This document shows positions 35,073 through 43,222 of a DNA stretch of 64,000 nt, piece after piece. Position 1 is the stretch's first letter. Each line of letters starts with the position of its first letter. Where the stretch lies: assembly GCF_036014115.1 (NCBI RefSeq), contig NZ_CP107913.1, positions 4,511,001 to 4,575,000 on the forward strand, in the 5' to 3' direction. The notes below the pieces were generated by a model that saw only the letters and a program-made list of their open reading frames with translations, searched no databases and had not been told where the DNA came from. This stretch comes from Streptomyces sp. NBC_00448. GTDB lineage: Bacteria > Actinomycetota > Actinomycetes > Streptomycetales > Streptomycetaceae. The position numbers and the translations under genes are program-made.

Positions 35073-36428
35073 ATGCCTCGATCAGCACTTCGCGTGACGG
35101 CTGCGTTACTGGTCGCGCTGGCGCTCCTGGCCGGCTGCGGCAGCGGCGGTGGCGGCCATGGCGATGACGGAGCGGCCAAGGGGCGGCGGCCCAGCGGCAC
35201 GCACGTGACGATCCGCGTGCCCGCCGACGCCCCGACCATCTCGGCCGCGGTGTCCCTGGCCCGGCCCGGCGACCTGGTGCTGGTCGCCGCGGGCGTCTAC
35301 CACGAGTCCGTGCGGATCGACACCTCTCGCGTCACGCTGCGCGGCGAGTCCCGGCAGAAGGTCGTCATCGACGGGCGGTTGCGGCAGCCCAACGGCGTCG
35401 TCGTCGCCGCGCCCGGGGTGGCCGTGGAGAACCTCACCGTGGAGAACAACACCCAGAACGGGGTGCTGGTCACCGGTTCCGCGGCGGCGGTCGCCGGGCT
35501 GCCCGGGCAGAGCGGCGGCTACGACACCGGCGACGAGCCCGTCCACTTCCTGAAGGCGTTCCTGGTCTCGTACGTGACCGCGACCCGCAACGGGCTCTAC
35601 GGCATCTACGCGTTCTCCGCGCAGAACGGGGTGATCGAGCACTCCTACGCCTCGGGCGGAGCCGACTCCGGGATCTACGTCGGGCAGTGCAAGCCGTGCG
35701 GGATCGTCGTACGGGACAACGTCGCCGAACTCAACGCGGTCGGCTACGAGGGCACCAACGCCAGCGGCGACATGTACGTGGTGGGCAACCGCCTCGCCGG
35801 CAACCGCGTCGGTCTGACCACCGACTCCGACCACCAGGAGAAGCTGCTCCCGCAGCGCGGCGCCGTGATCGCCGGCAACCTGATCGCGGACAACCAGCAG
35901 CCGCGCACTCCCGAACAGGCCGACGGGGGCTGGGGAATCGGCGTCGGGGTGGACGGCGGCAGCGGCAACCGGTTCGTCCGCAACCGGATCAGCGGCAACG
36001 CCGACGCCGGGTTCGTGATCACCGCGACCGCCGACCTGCAGCCGGACGGCAACCAGATCACGGACAACACGTTCAGCGCCAACGGCGTGGACGTCGGCTG
36101 GACGTTCCCCAACGCCACGCGGGGGAAGGACAACTGCCTGCGGGGCAACGTCCTCCACACCACCACGCCCGCGCGGATCGCGGCGACCGCGTCCTGCCCG
36201 GTGCGGACCGACTCGGCCACGCCGTCGGGCAGTTGGACCAGGCCGCAGGCGCCCGCCGGCATCCCGTTCACCGACGTGGCCGCGCCCGGCCCGCAGCCGC
36301 AGTTCCCGAACGCCACCACCACCGGGGCCACCGTCGTGCCGGCCGTTCCCGCGCTGCCGGACACCGCGGACGTCCCGCTGCCGTCGCCGTCGCTGCTCGC
36401 GACCGGCGCCCGGGTGCAGACCTCGTGA
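35073..36428 (+). CDS. Parallel beta-helix lipoprotein
   Basis: A 451-residue exported lipoprotein with lipobox LALLAGC near residue 22. The body is a right-handed parallel beta-helix of the NosD/pectate-lyase type. It opens with TIRVPADAPTISAAVSLARP, then shows repeated rungs such as GVAVENLTVENNTQNGVLVT and GIVVRDNVAELNAVGYEGTN, with Asn ladders at the turns. The C-terminal 70 residues are Pro/Ala-rich. Catalytic lyase residues are not evident, so binding or structural roles are possible. It is divergent from the DyP peroxidase with an 88-base gap. Confidence 0.83.
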   Translation: MPRSALRVTAALLVALALLAGCGSGGGGHGDDGAAKGRRPSGTHVTIRVPADAPTISAAVSLARPGDLVLVAAGVYHESVRIDTSRVTLRGESRQKVVIDGRLRQPNGVVVAAPGVAVENLTVENNTQNGVLVTGSAAAVAGLPGQSGGYDTGDEPVHFLKAFLVSYVTATRNGLYGIYAFSAQNGVIEHSYASGGADSGIYVGQCKPCGIVVRDNVAELNAVGYEGTNASGDMYVVGNRLAGNRVGLTTDSDHQEKLLPQRGAVIAGNLIADNQQPRTPEQADGGWGIGVGVDGGSGNRFVRNRISGNADAGFVITATADLQPDGNQITDNTFSANGVDVGWTFPNATRGKDNCLRGNVLHTTTPARIAATASCPVRTDSATPSGSWTRPQAPAGIPFTDVAAPGPQPQFPNATTTGATVVPAVPALPDTADVPLPSPSLLATGARVQTS

Positions 36429-36493
36429 ACGGGCCTACGCAGATGCGCACTTGACGTCATACGCCGGGGAGCCACCAGGAGCCGGGATTCCGG

Positions 36494-37282
36494 TCACGGC
36501 TTCGGCGTGGCTCCCGGCAGCGGCCGGACCGCTACGTACTTCTGGGTGTCGAAGTCGATGACCACCGGTTCCGGTTCGGAGGCCACGCCGGCCCGTACCC
36601 GGTACATGGTCCCGTCCGCGCCGACCCAGTAGCGCACACTGCCCGAAGTCCCTTGCCCGGAGCCGGATTTCGGACCGGTCATGACGACCACCTGGTGGCC
36701 GTGCACCGTGCCCTCGCCGACCCGCGCGGCGCCGTTCTGCGGCAGCAGTTCGGCGTTGTCCGGGCGGTCGCTGCCGAGGCTGAGCGCGATGGCCAGCGCG
36801 CTGTCCAGGGAACTGCCGGCGTTCGTCAGCGGACGGCCGTACCAGCCGGAGGAGGGCGGCGACGCCGGCGCGGTGGCCGGGGCGTTCGCCATCGGGTGGA
36901 CGAGCACCGTGCCGGCCGTCCACTCGACCAGCCCGTCGCTGGAGGTGTCCCGCCCGCTGCCGCGGACCACCCCGTAACCGATCTCGGCGCGGTAGTCGAT
37001 GGACCCGCTGACGACCAGACCGCCGCCGGTGCTCGGCACGGTGATCGTCACCGCGCGGCCGCCGGCCTGGTAGTTGCGGAACCGGGTGATCGCCAGACGG
37101 TTCGCCTCGTCCGAGGTCAGGGCGCGCCGGCCGGTGGAGCCGCCACCGCTGCCGCCGACGAGTACGAACGCGGTTGCCGCGGCAGCCGCGAGGACCAGGG
37201 CGGCGGCCGCCCAGCGTAACCGCGTGCGCCGGGGGCGGCGGCTGCCCGCCGCGCGCCGCGGGAGACCCTTCGTGATTCTCAC
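36494..37282 (-). CDS. Membrane-anchored hypothetical protein
   Basis: A 262-residue protein from GTG 37282 (VRITKGLPRRAAGSRRPRRT). The basic N-terminus is followed by one membrane helix (WAAAALVLAAAAATAFVLVG), then an extracellular domain with GLVVSGSIDYRAEIGYGVVR and SVRYWVGADGTMYRVRAGVA, resembling a lipoprotein LprG/LolA-like beta sheet. The family is not certain. Upstream in-frame starts would only add low-quality residues. It is divergent from the LAXTG protein gene. Confidence 0.68.
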   Translation of the reverse strand: MRITKGLPRRAAGSRRPRRTRLRWAAAALVLAAAAATAFVLVGGSGGGSTGRRALTSDEANRLAITRFRNYQAGGRAVTITVPSTGGGLVVSGSIDYRAEIGYGVVRGSGRDTSSDGLVEWTAGTVLVHPMANAPATAPASPPSSGWYGRPLTNAGSSLDSALAIALSLGSDRPDNAELLPQNGAARVGEGTVHGHQVVVMTGPKSGSGQGTSGSVRYWVGADGTMYRVRAGVASEPEPVVIDFDTQKYVAVRPLPGATPKP

Positions 37283-37432
37283 GCGGCGCGATGCTAACAG
37301 GTCTCCTGGGCAGGACCCGCCGAAACTTTGTGTTTCCGGTGCATGACGCTCCGTCAACTTATACCGTGGCGACCGAGCTTGCTGTGTCGGCGTCGGCGGT
37401 CGGCGCCGACGTGGTCCGAACAAGGGAAAGCC

Positions 37433-39898
37433 ATGCCATTACACAGGCTGGTGCGAGTGGGGCTCTCAGGGCTTCTCCTGATGGGCGCCGCCACCGGCAC
37501 GGTCGTGACGAGCGCCGGACAAGCCGGCGCGTCGACCTCCGACGGCACCCTGACCGTCGAGGTGTTGAGGGACTTCTTCGGCACCGGCGTGATCAACGCC
37601 ACCACGGACGTGCCGCAGCGGGGCATGAAGGTCGATGTCACCGATGCCGCCGGCCACCACGTCACCGGCACCACGGACGCGACCGGCAAGGTCGTGGTAC
37701 CGCCGTCGGCCGAGCTGACCGGCGGCCGCTACCGCGTCGACGTCACCGTCCCCGCGCCGTACAGCGGATATCTGCGGGCCGCGCCCGCCTCGACCGCGGA
37801 GAACCACTTCGACAGCTTCACCAGTTTCGTCGACGTCTCGGGCGGCAAGGACGCCTCGGTGATCACCGGCGTCTGGGACGCGGCCGACTACACGCTGCCG
37901 GACTCGCGGTACTACGTACCGATCCAGAGCGGTGGCAAGGGAACCGACACCCGGGCGCTGGTGGCGTTCGGCACGGACGTGCGGGGCACGTGCCCCACCG
38001 ACGCGTCGTGCCCGACCGCCCTGGACACCCAGGCCGAGGTGGGCACCACGTTCGGGCTGGCGTACGACCGCTACCGCGGGCGGCTGTTCCAGAGCGCGTT
38101 CGCCCGCCGCTACGCCCCGTACGGGCCGGACGGCGGCGGCGCGATCTACACCGTCCCGGTCGACGGCGGGGACGCGAAGCTGTTCGCGACGGTGCCCGGC
38201 GCCGCCGTGACAGCGCACGACACCGGCGACATGATCAAGGACCCCGGGTTCACCGAGGCCCCGGGCAAGGAGAGCATCGGCGGGGTGGCCCTGTCGGAGG
38301 ACGGCTCGACGCTGTACGCGGTGAACCTGCTCACCCGCACTCTGGTGAGCTTCGACGCGACGGGGTCGACCGCTTCGGCGCCCAAGGCCACGGTGCCGAT
38401 CCCGGACCCGGGCTGCGCGGCGTCCGGCGACTGGCGGCCGTTCGCCCTCGCCGTCCACGACAACAAGCTGTACGTCGGCGGCGTGTGCGACGCGGAGAGC
38501 ACGAAGGCGCGCTCCGACCTGAAGGCCGTCGTCTCCACGTACGACGGCAAGGGGTTCGACACCGTGCTGACCCAGCCGCTCGGCTTCGAGCGCGGGACCG
38601 TCTTCACCGGTATCGGCAACACCGACCAGGCCACCCACTGGAACCCGTGGGACACCAGCATCGCGACGTGGGACCAGCGGGCTGCGTCGGGCACCACCTT
38701 CATCGACCCGCAGCCGGAGCTGTCCGGGCTCGCCTTCGCCAACGACGGGTCGATGGTGCTGGGCTTCCGCGACCGGTTCATGGACGTCCTCGGCGCGAAC
38801 GGGCTGGACCCCCGCCCGGGGAACAACACGCCGGAGTTCGGCATGTCCGGCGGCGACATCAACATGGCCTGCGCCGATCCCACCGGTGGGTACGCGTGGG
38901 AGGGCACCGGCGACTGCCCCAACAACGCCACCCCCGCCAACGACGACAACGAACCCGGCTCCGTCGTCGAGTACTTCCCGGGTGACTTCTTCTCCGGCGG
39001 CCACCAGGAGACCGCGCTGGGCGCCGTGGCCCACATCCCGCGGGAGCCGTCGGTCGTCAGCACGGAGTTCGACCCGACGGTCAACGTCGAGACCGACGGG
39101 ACGGGTTACCACGACCTCGCCACCGGCCAGGGCCCGGGCAACGGCACCTCCACCAACGCGTACCAGTTCGTCGGCCAGGAGCAGAACGGCTTCGGCAAGG
39201 CCGGCGGCCTCGGCGACATCGCGTACGCCGCGGCGAACGCGCCGATCCAGATCGGCAACGTGGTCTGGTACGACGGCGACCACAACGGCATCCAGGACGC
39301 CGGGCAGGTGCTGCTGCCGGGCGCGACGATCAACCTGCTCGACGCCCACGGCAAGCAGGTCGCCACGACCACGACCGACGCCGACGGCGAGTACTACTTC
39401 GGCGGGGTCGGCGCCGACTACCAGCTGACACCGGGCGCGAAGTACACGGTGGAGTTCGACGTGTGCACCGCGGACACCAGCGACGTGCCGGGCACACCGG
39501 GGGCGGACAAGCTGCGCTTCACGCTCCCGCTGGCCGGCAAGGACCGGGCGCACGACTCCAACGTGGTCCCGCCGACCACCGGCCGGTTGTGCGACGGCAC
39601 CGCACCCGTCACGGCTCCCGCGCAGGCGGGAGGCGTGGACCACACGATCGACGCGGGTGTCTACATCCCGAAGAAGACGCCGCCGACCTCGCCGCCGCCG
39701 ACGTCCTCGTCCCCCACATCCGCTCCGACACACGGCTCGGCGCCCACCAACTCGGCTTCAAGCAGTCCGAGTTCGGGCTCCCTCGCCGCCACCGGCCTGT
39801 CCGGCTTCGCGGAGATCCTCGCGGTCGTCGCCCTGCTGGTCTGTTCGGGTGCGGTGATGGCCTACGTGAGCCGAAGGCGACACGCCGGCCACCACTGA
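37433..39898 (+). CDS. SdrD_B-domain cell-surface protein with LAXTG sorting signal
   Basis: An 821-residue exported protein. It has a signal peptide (LVRVGLSGLLLMGAATGTVV), an N-terminal Cna_B-like domain, and a long middle region with propeller-like blades (ALSEDGSTLYAVNLLTRTLV). It ends with an SdrD_B domain: IGNVVWYDGDHNGIQDAGQV, then TTDADGEYYFGGV. A Thr/Ser/Pro stalk leads to the sorting signal SLAATG, a membrane helix and RRRHAGHH. LAXTG is the motif cut by class E sortase, which anchors chaplins in Streptomyces. The start at ATG 37433 has AAGGGAAAG upstream. Probably displayed on the hyphal wall. Confidence 0.88.
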   Translation: MPLHRLVRVGLSGLLLMGAATGTVVTSAGQAGASTSDGTLTVEVLRDFFGTGVINATTDVPQRGMKVDVTDAAGHHVTGTTDATGKVVVPPSAELTGGRYRVDVTVPAPYSGYLRAAPASTAENHFDSFTSFVDVSGGKDASVITGVWDAADYTLPDSRYYVPIQSGGKGTDTRALVAFGTDVRGTCPTDASCPTALDTQAEVGTTFGLAYDRYRGRLFQSAFARRYAPYGPDGGGAIYTVPVDGGDAKLFATVPGAAVTAHDTGDMIKDPGFTEAPGKESIGGVALSEDGSTLYAVNLLTRTLVSFDATGSTASAPKATVPIPDPGCAASGDWRPFALAVHDNKLYVGGVCDAESTKARSDLKAVVSTYDGKGFDTVLTQPLGFERGTVFTGIGNTDQATHWNPWDTSIATWDQRAASGTTFIDPQPELSGLAFANDGSMVLGFRDRFMDVLGANGLDPRPGNNTPEFGMSGGDINMACADPTGGYAWEGTGDCPNNATPANDDNEPGSVVEYFPGDFFSGGHQETALGAVAHIPREPSVVSTEFDPTVNVETDGTGYHDLATGQGPGNGTSTNAYQFVGQEQNGFGKAGGLGDIAYAAANAPIQIGNVVWYDGDHNGIQDAGQVLLPGATINLLDAHGKQVATTTTDADGEYYFGGVGADYQLTPGAKYTVEFDVCTADTSDVPGTPGADKLRFTLPLAGKDRAHDSNVVPPTTGRLCDGTAPVTAPAQAGGVDHTIDAGVYIPKKTPPTSPPPTSSSPTSAPTHGSAPTNSASSSPSSGSLAATGLSGFAEILAVVALLVCSGAVMAYVSRRRHAGHH

Positions 39899-39917
39899 CA
39901 GCCGTACGTACCCCACA

Positions 39918-39948
39918 GGCGGGGCGGTGCACCACGCACCGCCCCGCC
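39918..39948 (+). terminator. Terminator after the LAXTG protein gene
   Basis: A perfect 13-bp stem (GGCGGGGCGGTGC / GCACCGCCCCGCC) with a 5-base loop begins 20 bases after the stop. A short (CGTACG)n run follows at about 39,959-39,977. Confidence 0.85.
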
Positions 39949-40073
39949 GCCATGTCCGCGTACGCGTACGCGTACGCGATCGGGCAGGAGTCTCGGGCCG
40001 GAGTTGTCGTACCCCCGCGGTAGCGTCAACGGTGTAGGCAGGTTCACACTCTGCGGTCGACGGAGGCGCGCGG

Positions 40074-40160
40074 ATGACGAGCACGACAGGCGAGCCGGTG
40101 GGGGTGCTGCCCCGGGTGCTGCCCGCACGGCACCCGGACCCCCTGTGGGCCGCCCGGTGA
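40074..40160 (+). CDS. Short upstream ORF before the DinB-like gene
   Basis: A 28-residue frame (MTSTTGEPVGVLPRVLPARH...) stops with a TGA that overlaps the GTG of the next gene (GTGA). It may be a coupling leader ORF or the frameshifted true N-terminus of the DinB protein. There is no known family. Confidence 0.35.
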   Translation: MTSTTGEPVGVLPRVLPARHPDPLWAAR

Positions 40161-40669
40161 ACGCCGAACTCACGGCCCTCAAGGGCGCCCTCGACCAGCA
40201 GCGCGAGCACATCGCCGGGAACCTCGAAGGGCTCTCGGCGGAGGACCTGCGGCGGCCGGTGCTGCCGAGCGGCTGGAGCTGCCTGGAACTGCTTCGCCAC
40301 CTCACCGTGGATGTCGAACGCTTCTGGTTCCCGGGGGTGATCGCCGGAGAGCCGGACGTGGCCGCACAGCTCACGACGGGCGCCGAGACGCACTGGTACG
40401 TCCCCGAGGGCATGAGCGCCGAGGAGGCCCTCGCCGACTACCGGGCGGCGATCGCGCGCGCGGACGCCGTGCTCGCCACCGCCGTGCCCGAACAGGAGCC
40501 CGCCGCCTGGCCGGTGGAGATCTGGCCGACCTGGCGGCTGCCTGACGTCCGGCACATCGTGATCCACGTGCTCACCGAAGTCACCTGCCACAGCGGCCAC
40601 TTGGACGCGGTACGCGAACTGATCGACGGCCGCACCCGGCTCGGCGGCAATCCGTACGGAAAGGCATAG
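40157..40669 (+). CDS. DinB-fold protein (mycothiol transferase-like)
   Basis: A 170-residue four-helix DinB/MDMPI-type protein. ELLRHLTVDVERFW holds the first metal-ligand His, and HIVIHVLTEVTCHSGHLDAV the other two. The middle ETHWYVPEGMSAEEALADYR is common to actinobacterial DUF664/DinB members, which use zinc and mycothiol in detoxification. The start is GTG 40157, which overlaps the preceding short frame. The next gene converges on a shared terminator. Confidence 0.85.
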   Translation: MNAELTALKGALDQQREHIAGNLEGLSAEDLRRPVLPSGWSCLELLRHLTVDVERFWFPGVIAGEPDVAAQLTTGAETHWYVPEGMSAEEALADYRAAIARADAVLATAVPEQEPAAWPVEIWPTWRLPDVRHIVIHVLTEVTCHSGHLDAVRELIDGRTRLGGNPYGKA

Positions 40670-40670
40670 C

Positions 40671-40707
40671 CCCGGTGGGCCCGGGTGTCGCGGCCGGGCC
40701 CACCGGG
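40671..40707. terminator. Bidirectional terminator
   Basis: A perfect 14-bp inverted repeat (CCCGGTGGGCCCGG / CCGGGCCCACCGGG) with a 9-base loop lies between the convergent DinB-like and CWB2 genes. Confidence 0.85.
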
Positions 40708-40721
40708 AGTCGTGAGGCGGT

Positions 40722-42821
40722 TCAGCGGGTGCGGTCGTCCTTCGCGGGCAGCGTGCGGTCGTTCGGCGCGGGCAGGTGGGCGCCGCGGGTCTGCACGGTC
40801 AGCGACGGACGGCCGGCGGCCGACGCCTCGGACGCGGGGCCGTGGACGGTCGGCAGCGCCTTCGTGAGGGTCTTCGACGACGTGCCGCCGGCAGCCGCGG
40901 CCGGGGCGGCGCCGCCGGCCCACCACACGGTGGTCAGCTGCGCGCTGCTGATGCCGATCGCGTCGCCGATGCCGGCGCGGGCGGCGGGCGCGTACGCGTC
41001 GTTGCCGCCGAAGGTCGCCACCTCCTGGATGCTCGCGGACTCCTTGGTGAGGTAGCCGGAGGTCAGCGAGGACAGCGCGTCCGCGCCCGACCACAGGGTC
41101 GGGCCGTAGACGGCCGTCACCGCGTTGCCGGTCACCGCGTTGGACCAGGTCGAACCCCCGTCCACGGTGGCGATGTTGGGCGCGGTCCACCAGAAGTTCG
41201 CCAGGTTGACCGCGGTCTGCTCGTACGAAGTGCCGCTGACGTCGTAGAACTGCCACTGCTCGGCCAGCGGCGTGTTCTCCAGCGCCGTCCTGGCGTTGGC
41301 GCCCACCGACACCAGCCCGGTGGTGTCCGGGTCCAGCGAGTCGAGGTACGTCTTGACGGCGGCGGGAATGGTCGTGCCCTTGACCAGCAGCACCACGCCG
41401 AGTCCGTGGTAGCCGAGCGCGCCGGCCGCGGTGGAGGCCGAGACCGGGTCGTGGTAGTCCATGCCGTCGGCGACGAACACCCAATCGGGCTTCTTGGTGA
41501 TCTGCGTGGCGGTCCGGGCGGAGACCGACGCCAGGTCGGCGCCGTCCATCCGCAGCGCGGTGTAGCCGAGCGCGCTGATCTGGGAGGACACCGTGGAACT
41601 CAACTGCGAGGTGTTGCCCTCCAGGTAGACCGTGCTGCCCTTGGGGAGCGTGCGCTTGAGTTCGGCACTGGCCGTGGCGTCCAGCGAGCCGCCGGCCGTC
41701 AACACGATCGGGCCCTGCTTCTCCGCGGCCAGCGAGATCGCGGGGGTGGCGTAGGTGGCGTTGGTCTTGTTGACCAGGACCGCCGAGTGCGCGGTGATCA
41801 GGCCGGGTACGTGGGCCGCGCCGGTGGTGTCGAAGGTGAAGCGGGACGCGGCCTGGTCGATGGTGATGCCCCCGGTGCCGTACACCCGGTCCAGGGTGTT
41901 GTTGCGGACCGGTTGCCAGGCCGGCTTGGTGCCGAAGGAGCTGAAGTTGGCGACGATGCCGTCGCTCAGAGAGATGATCTTGGTCGAGGTGGCGGTCGTA
42001 CCGGACGACGAGGCGGAGGCACCGTAGGCGATCCGCCCGCCGGCCGGGTCCCAGGCCGGGTCGAAGTGGTTCACCGCGTCGGTGGTGATCTGCTTCTCGC
42101 CGGTGCCGTCGGCGGCGGCCGTGAAGACCTGGCTGACGCCGTCGACGACCCGGGTGAAGGCCAACTGGCTGCCGTCCGCGGAGAAGGCGGGGTCGGCGCC
42201 GTCGGTGACGATCCGCTGCACGGCGTTCGTGTCCGGGTCGAGCGTCCAGATGTCCGCACCGGACGCCCCGCAGGTGGTGCGCTCGAAGGCGAGCGGACCG
42301 AGGATGCTCGCGCTCGGGTGGGCGTCGCAGGTCCCGGCCGGCGGCTGGTTCGCACCGGTGAGCAGCGGCTGCTGGCCGATCGACGCGTCGGACGGGCCGT
42401 AGAACAGCTCCCGGCCGGTGCTGGTGACGATGTCGCTGCCGTCCAACCAGAAGGCGGCGTCGGTGTACTGGGTGCCGCCGGACGCGCTCTGCGGCCACTC
42501 GGTGGTGACGTGCGAGGCGTCGCCGACCAGGCGGGTGCTGGTGAGCCGGGTCGGGTCCTGGCCGCCGGCCACCAGACGGCTGCCGTCCGGGGACCAGTTG
42601 GCGGACAACCCCGCGGTGTTGGGCAGGTGCGGTACTTCGGCGGCCTCGTTGCCGTCGGCCTCGGCGGTGTTCACGCCGGAGCTGTCGACGATCGAGATCC
42701 GGCCGGTCCCCGCGGCGATCGGCATCGCCCCGGCCCGCGGTGCGGTCGCACCGAGGATGCCGGCCGCCAGCGAGGCGGCCGAGGTGATCGCCGCGAGGCC
42801 GCGGCGGGTACGAACTCTCAA
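40722..42821 (-). CDS. Secreted PD40-propeller protein with cell-wall-binding repeats (CWB2-like)
   Basis: A 699-residue exported protein. The start appears to be TTG 42821, with GGGGGG six bases upstream and a signal peptide directly after it (RTRRGLAAITSAASLAAGIL, cleavage near AGA). Residues 40-330 are TolB-like PD40 blades (LSANWSPDGSRLVAGG, DPAFSADGSQLAFTRVVDG, FDPAWDPAGGRIAYG). Residues about 380-680 contain CWB2-type repeats, for example GPIVLTAGGSLDATASAELK and STVYLEGNTSQLSSTVSSQI, each ending in ALR.DGADL-like segments. CWB2 domains hold proteins to wall polymers without covalent links. An open frame continues upstream but without coding character. Confidence 0.85.
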   Translation of the reverse strand: MRVRTRRGLAAITSAASLAAGILGATAPRAGAMPIAAGTGRISIVDSSGVNTAEADGNEAAEVPHLPNTAGLSANWSPDGSRLVAGGQDPTRLTSTRLVGDASHVTTEWPQSASGGTQYTDAAFWLDGSDIVTSTGRELFYGPSDASIGQQPLLTGANQPPAGTCDAHPSASILGPLAFERTTCGASGADIWTLDPDTNAVQRIVTDGADPAFSADGSQLAFTRVVDGVSQVFTAAADGTGEKQITTDAVNHFDPAWDPAGGRIAYGASASSSGTTATSTKIISLSDGIVANFSSFGTKPAWQPVRNNTLDRVYGTGGITIDQAASRFTFDTTGAAHVPGLITAHSAVLVNKTNATYATPAISLAAEKQGPIVLTAGGSLDATASAELKRTLPKGSTVYLEGNTSQLSSTVSSQISALGYTALRMDGADLASVSARTATQITKKPDWVFVADGMDYHDPVSASTAAGALGYHGLGVVLLVKGTTIPAAVKTYLDSLDPDTTGLVSVGANARTALENTPLAEQWQFYDVSGTSYEQTAVNLANFWWTAPNIATVDGGSTWSNAVTGNAVTAVYGPTLWSGADALSSLTSGYLTKESASIQEVATFGGNDAYAPAARAGIGDAIGISSAQLTTVWWAGGAAPAAAAGGTSSKTLTKALPTVHGPASEASAAGRPSLTVQTRGAHLPAPNDRTLPAKDDRTR

Positions 42822-43222
42822 GTGGAGCCCCCCAAAGACGCGATGCGGTGAGGCATCGACATACGGTGTGTGCGCCGTCAGGCCCGACCCCCCGGCCCCC
42901 GTGGTCGTCGGCGCGTCCCCCGGCGTGCGCCCGTGTCCGCGCGCCGCCACTCCTGACGATCTCCTGTCGCCCCGTGGACCCTATGGCGGCCCGCCGGTTC
43001 GCGACCGGGGCGTACGGTCGAACTCCTGGTGAACATCCGGGCGAGCCGTACCGTACGCAGCCGGGCCGCCCGACACGGAGCAGCGCGGGCCGTCCGACAC
43101 GGAGCGGGCCGTCCGTTCCACGGTCGGGGCGCCGCCGGACCGCCGCAGGTCAGGCGCCCCGCACTCGCTTGTATGCGCTTACATACGGTCGTACAATCGC
43201 AGCCTTCGACGAAAGGGCTCCC
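42822..43222. other. Regulatory gap before the GH13 gene
   Basis: No gene in these 400 bases. It contains imperfect direct repeats around GGGCCGYCCGACACGGAGC (about 43,061-43,105) and the LacI-type site at 43170. Confidence 0.5.
43170..43185. promoter_or_regulatory. LacI-type operator before the GH13 gene
   Basis: TGTATGCGCTTACATA shares its first nine bases with the perfect sites at 46295. It keeps GTATG/CATAC arms, and lies 38 bases before the GH13 start. It is likely bound by the LacI protein encoded at 44934. Confidence 0.7.

Noticed and set aside
37466..39733. A 755-codon minus-strand frame
   Set aside because: It mirrors the LAXTG surface-protein gene, which has a signal peptide, domains and a sorting signal on the plus strand.
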